From Paraspadella gotoi (lineage: Eukaryota; Chaetognatha), in the NCBI GenBank assembly GCA_051294375.1, contig CM119270.1, positions 2,356,388-2,420,387 of the forward strand: DNA of 64,000 bases, given 5' to 3'. The notes beneath the pieces were generated by a model. It had not been told where the DNA came from. It did no database searches and saw only the letters and a list, made by a program, of their open reading frames with translations. Made by a program: the position numbers and the translations under genes. This document shows, piece by piece, positions 56,528 to 64,000 of this stretch (positions within the stretch are counted from its first letter, which is position 1; each line of letters starts with the position of its first letter).

Positions 56528-57941
56528 CAATGGTATTTTTCTTCAACTGAACATCGTTGTCCTTCACCCAGGATATTCGGTCTTCGACCCTAGGAACTTG
56601 ATTTTTAAATCCAATGTCACGTCTAAAGATAATTTAATTTGATCGGATTTTCTTCGGTGGGTCATTAAGCAAATTAAGTTTAAATTAAAAACTGGTCTTC
56701 ATGAGAAGAAACCGCATAAATGAGAAAGATTTTTTCCCAGCTTAATTTAGGAACCTGAAATACTTCGGTCTCGAAATTTTCTTTTATTTAAAAGGTCATG
56801 TCCATGTGGTAGATTTTTTTTTTAAATAAAGAAAGGCTATATTTAAATATACGTTTAATTTATTCAGTATTGTAAAAATATGATTATGACGTAAACAAGG
56901 CAAGAAGTAACTTTAGAAAACAATGGGAAGCATTTCTCAATAAAATAAGCACAAATGGAACTCTCGCATCCACGCGCATCATGTCGAAAATGTATCGTCC
57001 AGTTGTTATAATCAAAATTGTAAGTTGGGTTATCAATAAAAGTCTAGATTTTCATAGTAATTCGAGAAATATCTCCTACGGCCTCCGACGTACAATATTT
57101 AAGATAAGAATTTGTAATTTGGATGTTGGTGCCAAATCGTTTTGTCAGAATACTCTGGTGCAACTTAAAGAAATCTCGGCCCAGTATTTTTAGAGTGATA
57201 AGACGACAGTTTTACCAAAGAACAAAGCGATAAAACGACCTTAAAATTGCCCGAAATATAAACCCGACAAAACTCGTCCGTCGACCACTTTCCTTTCATC
57301 CTTGAAAACTCCTTTGCCGCCTTCGCCGCGGCCTCCGCCACCTCCGCCGCCGCCGCCGCCGCCGCCGCAGCCCGCCCCGACCTTCGCCTTTCCATCTTTT
57401 CGAATCCAAATCTCAAGAAGAAAAACGAGTTTTTGCTTCGCGACTGTTTTTCCCTTTTCGTCTCTCTGATTCTCACGGAACCAGAGAAGATGAAGTCAGC
57501 GGGAAGCCATTCGTTTCTTGGAGCATCTGAGGAGTGTAGCCTTTTCTTTGGACTTTGCTGTGGTAGTTTTTGCGGTATTTAGTGTGACCTTGTGTGCTTA
57601 GTATGGTTTTTAGTGGGTCTTTAATATTCTCTGCTGTTTTATTGTCCTTTAACTCTTTAATGCAATTTGATTTACGAATGACTACAACATCTTGAGACAT
57701 TAAATTACCTTTGAAATAAAACTTTATTAATCGTTATTTTTCCAACGAGATGACCAAAAATAAAAAACAAAAATAAAAAAAAAATAAAAAAAAATACATT
57801 TAAAAAAAAAATAAGAAAGCTTCCAAGTCCGTGACGTCATCTCCGTTAAAAACAAGACGACGCCAATGACCGCGGGTGCCAATCGTGCGGCGCCGATGAA
57901 TACGTGTGCCGGCACCTGCGGCTCTGCATCGCTCTCTCTTT
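56528..57941. other. No supported gene; GC-rich (GCC)n patch
   Basis: AT-rich apart from 57290-57400, which has a GCC/GCCGCC array. On the minus strand that gives an Ala-rich ORF following MERRRSGR. No splice partner or second copy was found to confirm it. Confidence 0.45.
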
Positions 57942-58098
<157 letters not shown>

Positions 58099-58214
58099 AT
58101 CGACTAAAATAAACAACCTGGGAAAGCAGAAATCCCGTTCTCAATTCTCGATCCATCCTTCAGACTTCAGACTTCCGTCTTTTTAGTCCTTCACCTTTCT
58201 TCTTTCATTCATGG

Positions 58215-58605
58215 CTTTTCTTGGTCGTCGTTCGTCGTTGTCGTCGTGACAATCGTCGTCAGTGTCACCGTCGTCTTCCTCATCCTCGTCGTTGTCGACG
58301 TCGTCATTGTCGTCGTCGTCATTGGTCGTCGTCTTCCTCGTCGTTCTTTTTGTCGTCCTTTTAGTCATCGTTGTTGTCATCTTTAGTTGTCAGTGTCATC
58401 GTCAACAGCGTCGTTGTTGTCATCATCGCCGTCTTCCTTGTTGTCGTAATTGACGTCTTTATCATCGACGTAGTCATTGTCATCAGTGTCATCTTTGTCA
58501 TCAGTGTCGTCGTCGTCGTCTCCGTCATCGTTCTTGAATCTTGTCCTCGTCCTTGTGGTCGTCGTTGTCGTTGTCGTCGTCTTTCTCGTCTTTTTGGTCT
58601 TCATT
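58215..58605. repeat. (GTC)n-rich array
   Basis: Imperfect GTC/ATC/GTT trinucleotides; the reading frames seen are low complexity. Confidence 0.85.
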
Positions 58606-58926
58606 ATTACTGTCTGTCCGTTGGTCTGTTCCAATTATGTTTTAAAAGCTTATGTAACTCGAGTAATTAAGTTCTTATTTGGTATAAAGGTTGGGTACTA
58701 TAAGAACTTTAATGCGCATATGTATCAAATTGAGCAGTCACGTGATCTCTTAAAAAAGTGATCAGATGACCCAACATTCAATGCGGCTTAAATTTGGGAC
58801 GAGGAATCTGAGCGACTGCTTGATTTTAAAGAAATCATTTCAGATTAGGTTAGAGTTTAGGAGTAAGGATCAGGTTAGGGATTAGGGTTAGAGATTAGGT
58901 TAGTGATAAGGGACAGGGATTAGGGT

Positions 58927-59212
58927 TGTAGTCGGGCATTGCCTAGGTTCACCCCGCCTATAAGCATGACATTTTCAGTTGTGACCCGGTGGCTCATTGA
59001 GTAAAGCCATCAGTTCATGACCACTAGGTACCGGGTTCAATCCCAACCCGCTACCTACCCTGCGGGAAGTGTCAGGACGGCCGTAAGCCACCTTAGGGGT
59101 GTGGCAAATCCTCAAGCCTGGTTCCAAGACCAGGACCCGTTCCATGGCTGCTATAGGGGGTTATAGAAGTTATGGATAGTCAACTTCAGCCTACTTAGCG
59201 CCTTATCCACAG
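58927..59212 (+). mobile_element. tRNA-like SINE, family 3, best copy
   Basis: GTAGTCGGGCATTGCC..., A-box-like TGACCCGGTGGCTCA, B-box-like CCGGGTTCAATCCC, CGGCCGTAAGCCACC, GGACCCGTTCCATGG, ends GCGCCTTATCCACA. About 285 bp. Confidence 0.78.
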
Positions 59213-59351
59213 GGTTAGAAACCAAGATTTAGTCAGAGATGAGGGTTTTATGGGTTTAGGATTTTGTATTTTGACTTTCTTTTTGCTATTTAAAAATAGT
59301 TTAGAGATGAAACGAAAAATTCGTTGTAATAGCAATTTTTATTTGATTATT

Positions 59352-59394
59352 GTACATGTTTTGACTCTTAGTATTGCGAGTCTTCATCAGGTTT
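59352..59394 (-). ncRNA. Degraded hammerhead-like motif
   Basis: Minus strand CTGATGA, stem II GACTC/GAGTC, but AAAA replaces GAAA and CATGTAC replaces CATGTC, so catalysis is unlikely. Confidence 0.4.
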
Positions 59395-59454
59395 AGCATT
59401 AAAATTGGTTGCAGCGATTTAGATTAGAAATCGGTCGGTTTTGGAAATGAGAGC

Positions 59455-59570
59455 GATTAAGATTAGAAATGGGTCGGTTTTGGAAAAGCGAACGCGAGCG
59501 AGCAAGATTAGAAATGGGTCGGTTTTGGAAAAGATAGCGATTAAGATAAGAAATGGGTCGGTTTTGGAAA
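59455..59570. repeat. About 50-bp tandem units with GGGTCGGTTTTGG
   Basis: Three to four diverged units of AGATTAGAAATGGGTCGG plus TTTTGGAAAAG; they abut the family-1 SINE. Confidence 0.7.
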
Positions 59571-59580
59571 AAAGAGCGCC

Positions 59581-59828
59581 CTGTGGCAGCAAGACTTAAA
59601 GCTGCCTCACTGCTGTCCGTCCTCAGCCTCGTCTCAATGGCTGAGCAGGCTAAATCATCTCATTCCATCCGTGCGTCCCGGGTTCAATCCCCGGTTCTGG
59701 CTTAAATGTGACGGTGCCGGTATAAACATGCCAGTGACAGGAGGCGGTCACTGAGGGTCCGCAGCCCCTACGCCAGTTGGTGAGATACCCCGCGCCCCGG
59801 GTATCACAGGCTATCCTCCCGTTGCCAT
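59581..59828 (+). mobile_element. tRNA-like SINE, family 1
   Basis: Nearly identical to the 10331-10589 copy except for a small deletion after the B-box-like GGGTTCAATCC; ends GTTGCCATAG. Confidence 0.78.
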
Positions 59829-59830
59829 AG

Positions 59831-61248
59831 CCCATTATTTTTCCTTATTTCTTTGCTATCTTAATATTTTTTCGTCGGATTTTTATCCTATATACTCCTT
59901 CATTCTTTATTCTCCTTCTCTCTTTAACACTTCTACCCTTTTTCTCTTTCCTCCTCCTCCTCCTCCTACTCCTCCTCCTATTCCTCCTCCCTCCTAATCC
60001 TTCGCTTCAGCCTTCCAGCCCGAAATTAGCCTTTGCCCGGGGCCGACTCGGAGCCGGGGCGCGGCCGAATGCGGCGCCTGGGCTGGTGGGGGCACTTCAC
60101 CAACCGATAGGTTTCCCGTGAGAAGNNNNNNNNNNNNNNNNNNNNNNNNNNNNNNNNNNNNNNNNNNNNNNNNNNNNNNNNNNNNNNNNNNNNNNNNNNN
60201 NNNNNNNNNNNNNNNNNNNNNNNNNNNNNNNNNNNNNNNNNNNNNNNNNNNNNNNNNNNNNNNNNNNNNNNNNATTTTTGCGATTGTACGCGGGAATGAC
60301 TTTGAATTGAAATGGCAAATTTGGGAAGGGCCATGTGAATGTGTGAGGGCAGGATTCACGGTTCGCCGTTCACTGAATGATATGGAGTGGAAATGGCATG
60401 CTGGGCTTGCTCTTGGAATAAAATTGGAACGAAGTAAATGGCATGGTGGAAATGCGGACAAAATGGTACGATGGAATTTCATGGTGAAAAGGCAGAGTGA
60501 AACGGCATGTTTAGATTGCACGGTGATGAGGCATGGCATCTGCATGGCATGCCTAGTGAAACAGAAATACACACGAGTCTTCTCATCAAACGAGATTTTT
60601 TTTTTCTCTTCCCACGTTCCTCTTCTTTTCCCGCCAAAATCTTTCTCGAGACCAAATCAAGTTCATCGGATTTTTTTCTTGGCGACTTAATTATCTTTTT
60701 TTAGTCTTTAAACTCTTTTTATTGATTTTTTATATTCGGTGTGCTATACTATCCCATTCTATCTAATTCCATTCTATCCCCGTCTCCAAGAAATCGTTGT
60801 TTTATTATCTTCTCATTTTTTCTTACTTGTTCTTTCTTTCTTCCTTTTCCTTCTTTTAGTCTTACATCATTCCGTTTTTCTGTAATAATTTCTTTCTATT
60901 TCTTTTCTTAATTTTTCTCTTTACCTTCTTGCTTTCTTTTTTCCTTTTTTTCATACACACCTTTTTATTTCTTTCTTTCCAACTTTATTTTGTCTTTCGT
61001 TTATCTCATCTTTCTTTTTTCTATGCTTATCTTCATTTTGGTTTCTTTCTTTCCTTCCTTCTCTCCATCTCTCTTTCTTTCCTTCCCCTTTTCCCTCATC
61101 TCACACACCCCCCCTTTAATACTTCACGTTCACTCTTCCTGAGTGAGAAGCAGAAAAACAAGAAATCGTAATTTACGTCGTCTTCAGCGAAAAAAAAGTT
61201 GAAGCCCTCGTAAAAAGTTCACAAAACAAAAGACTGGCGGGGTGGGGA

Positions 61249-61309
<61 letters not shown>

Positions 61310-62460
61310 GAAATGAATTGGAGAGTAAAAACAAATAGGCCCTTGAAGGGAATCTCAACTTGTTGTTTTGGAACCAAGAGAAAGAATACCGACGACCGGC
61401 AGATCGACCGACCGACCAACGTTTCTGACCCCAAACGGGTTTTGTTTTCTCCCCGAGAGAAAGAGATCCCTTTAGAAATTCTCCGCCCTTGCCCCCGCGT
61501 TGCCCAAGCCTATAAAGATTCTAATTGCCCAGAACTTTGACTTAATTCGCGCTTCTTTTTAGTTTAGACATCGGAATCTTTAATATTTTTTTGAATTGGC
61601 CTAAATAATTGTTTGTTTAATTAAGGTCTTTGACATTTATATTTATTTTTATTTAATATAACCTGATTTAATGACAATAAACTGCACTGACATAGGAAAA
61701 GTTAAATTCTGAGCAAACAAAACGACTCAATGGAAATTTGAAATAAAATGTAGTACGTATCCTAGAATTGAATTTCAGTACTTAACGATTGGATGGCACA
61801 CTACGATAATAACTCTTAATGACTATTGACACTAAATGACACCCTGGTGGCACTGAAATGACAAAAGGGTATATGTTTATCGAGAAGAATGAAAAAATAT
61901 TAATGAAGAATAAATGTGATAATAATGAAGAATGATTCATATTTTATTACAATATCTTTTCATTGTGATCTCAAACCTCAAACGATCTTTGTCGCTCACT
62001 CTCTATCGTGTTCCGACATAATCCCCTTTTGTAATCGTCTCAACATTTAGCCGAAAGATAAGTTCCTTTTAACCTGTTCCCCCGGGGGTCAGACTTTAAG
62101 GGTAAGTTTTTAAGGGTGAGGCTCCTTCCATCTGCGCGGCTCGAAAGAAAATAAAAACTTACTCGATGGAAAGAAGAGATTTTTAAAAGGGTCACAAGGG
62201 AAGGGGGCGACTCCATTAAAAAAAAGGGGGAGCCTCATAAAACAGGAGATATGGCGCGGTCATGAGGCGACATGGTGACATGGTGACATGGTGTGCGGGG
62301 ATCGATGTACGTGACTTTGTGAAGTTATCTCGGTTCCAGATGGAATTTGAGATTTGTGAATCACTTGGAAGTTGGAGAAAGGAAATTTTAAGTAAAACGT
62401 GATCCTCTCGTCGGTTATCAGTTATTTTCACCGCATTGTATCTTTATTGTATTTAATAAT
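59831..62460. other. No supported gene
   Basis: Contains a gap (60126-60273), GAAATGGCATG-type degenerate repeats (60300-60560), T/C-rich DNA (60570-61130) and (GA)n at 61250-61306. No splice-supported coding sequence was seen. Confidence 0.5.
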
Positions 62461-62524
62461 GACGATTCCATCTAAGGCCAGCGCCACTCATCTCTCGATC
62501 TGATTCCATCAGATTTTGATTAAA

Positions 62525-62660
62525 CTTTATTTCATTAGGTTACAATCAGTTCCATTTAATTCTATTCATTTCTATTCGGTTCCATTTGGATCCATTGATT
62601 TTCATTCGATTCCAATCAGTTCCATTACCGTTTGGTTCCATTCAGTTCTATTCGGTCCTT
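62525..62660. repeat. TTCCATTCGGTTC-type degenerate minisatellite
   Basis: About 10-bp units (TCCATTCGAT, TCTATTCGGT) in tandem. Confidence 0.75.
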
Positions 62661-63009
62661 CAAGCTCCTGCGATGACAGAAGGAAGTTCTGGAAAAAGAT
62701 AATAATTAATTAGATTATATGTATTTCAAAATTAAAATAATAAAACTAGAAGATTTATTTTTAAGACATTTAAAATTTGAGATAAAAAGAATTATTTATA
62801 TGTTTATAAACCAAGTATAACGATGTTGTTATTATTTCTAGAAAGTGAGGCTGTCGTTAACGTCGCATCTTTTCTCAGAAATTCGTCGCGGAGAAATAAA
62901 AAGATGGCGCCGATTGCGAATTCGAGGAGCAAAACAAAAGCACAACATTTCGAGACATAAAAACAAAGGAACAATATTGCGATACATAAAAAGAACGGCG
63001 ATAAAAGGA

Positions 63010-63572
63010 GAGACGATGAAGAAGACGATGACAAAGACGATGACGACGACGAGGACAAAGACTATGATAAAGACGATGACCACGACGTGGACAAAGACGA
63101 GGACAACGACGATGACGACGACGACGATGACAACGACGATGACAAAGATGATGATGATAAACAACGATGAAAAATGATGATGAAGGAGATGTCGACAACG
63201 ACAATAGTAAAAAAAGATGACAACAAAGATGATGACAAAGACGACGCAGATGAAAACGACGACAAAGACGAAAACTACGATGACAAAGACGTCTAATATG
63301 ACCATAACGAAGACAAAGAAAAAAGACGACGAAACATGGACAAAGACATCGCAACGATGAGCCGATGATGTAAATGTTGATGACAATGAAGAGATGACAA
63401 AGAGGACGATTGTTAAGAAAAAAAAAAGACGATAAAGATGAAAAAGACCAGTAATACAAAGACGATGATGACGAAAAAACTAAGGAAATGACTTGAACGA
63501 TGACGACGAAGACGACGACGGCGAAGACGACGACGACGACGAAGACGACGAAGGCGAAGACGACGATTATTC
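63010..63572. repeat. (GAC)n/(GATGAC)n-rich array
   Basis: Imperfect GAC/GAT/AAAGAC units for about 560 bp. Every frame on both strands is low complexity, so the long apparent ORFs are not treated as genes. Confidence 0.85.
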
Positions 63573-63599
63573 CAAGAGTTTCTCGCCACATTTACGACG

Positions 63600-64000
63600 C
63601 AAGTCTCTCTGTCTCTCTCTCTCTCTCTCTCTTCTCGTTACTCTCCTCTCTCTCTCTTCTCATCTTCTCTCTCTCTTCTCGTCTCTCTCTCTCTTACTCT
63701 GTCCATTCTCTTTTCTCCGCTAAACCTTAATAATGAAATACATAAAACAAACCAAGGGGGAAGCCTCTTCCAGACATGTCGCGCGGTTTGTTTGATTGGA
63801 AGACAGAAAATTTCGATTTCCCCGCCCCCCGCTCGTCTCCCGACCGCCCCCTCTCCCACAAAAAAAAGGAGCTGGAAATTCTTTTTTTTTCTTTTGACGA
63901 AAAAAAATTGGAAATTCGTTGGATTCAATTAAAAATGTTTTATAACGTAATTAGTACAATCAATGTAAAATTATGCAATCACTCAATACAACAAGTTATT
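63600..64000. other. CT-rich tract and AT-rich end, no gene
   Basis: CT repeats with interruptions (63600-63710), then a C-rich patch near 63820-63860. Confidence 0.5.

Noticed and set aside
57165-57476. Ala-rich minus-strand ORF starting near MERRRSGR
   Set aside because: Could be a first exon, since it is GC-rich, but the Ala run is a (GCC)n repeat and I found no donor-linked second exon.
59994-60572. 192-codon minus-strand ORF
   Set aside because: Contains 148 Ns, and the remainder is GGAATG-type degenerate repeat.
62838-63591. Val- or Arg/His-rich ORFs up to 238 codons
   Set aside because: Arise from the (GAC)n array; several overlapping frames are open together.

Overview
This window looks like AT-rich nuclear DNA of an invertebrate metazoan. 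The evidence is GT-AG spliced genes for secreted proteins with LDLa, PAN-like and SRCR domains, several tRNA-like SINE families, many non-autonomous DNA transposons, very long GA/CT microsatellites, and assembly gaps at 1886-1895, 3511-3535, 13665-13764, 44078-44431 and 60126-60273. I cannot name the species.

Only two genes can be supported. They are tandem paralogues on the minus strand. Gene A (28510-42605) has 12 coding exons and 1303 codons plus stop. Gene B (48658-54748) has 11 coding exons and 1300 codons plus stop. I built both models by aligning the two copies: splice sites, intron phases and exon lengths match, and each total is an exact multiple of three. The shared order is: signal peptide; basic propeptide-like stretch ending in a furin-type RXXR site; cysteine-rich module; LDLa-like module; unrecognised 82-87 residue domain; PAN/Apple-like domain; two 14-residue cysteine mini-repeats, each on its own 42-nt exon; and one giant terminal exon of about 2.76 kb. 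That exon carries two SRCR domains, a long helical region, a presumed beta-rich region and a C-terminal cysteine-rich tail. Gene A is longer only because repeats fill its introns.

Region by region: 1-3600 is AT-rich with an internal duplication and ATGCAAGTT-type minisatellites. 3603-20330 is a roughly tandem segmental duplication (3603-13640 and 14866-20330) in which each copy carries different insertions: hAT-like MITEs with 8-bp target duplications, SINEs, a foldback element with a hammerhead motif, and a 2.08 kb Tc1/mariner-like element with about 840-bp inverted arms. The other copy often preserves the empty site. 20331-28509 holds SINEs, a TIR element and microsatellites. 28510-54748 holds the two genes, with repeats in introns and between them. 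54749-64000 is repeats and microsatellites with no supported gene.

The most interesting signals are the gene pair, whose architecture I do not recognise, and a scattered family of hammerhead-ribozyme-like motifs (CUGANGA, stem II, GAAA, C[AU]UGUC). Two of these have complete stem I pairing.
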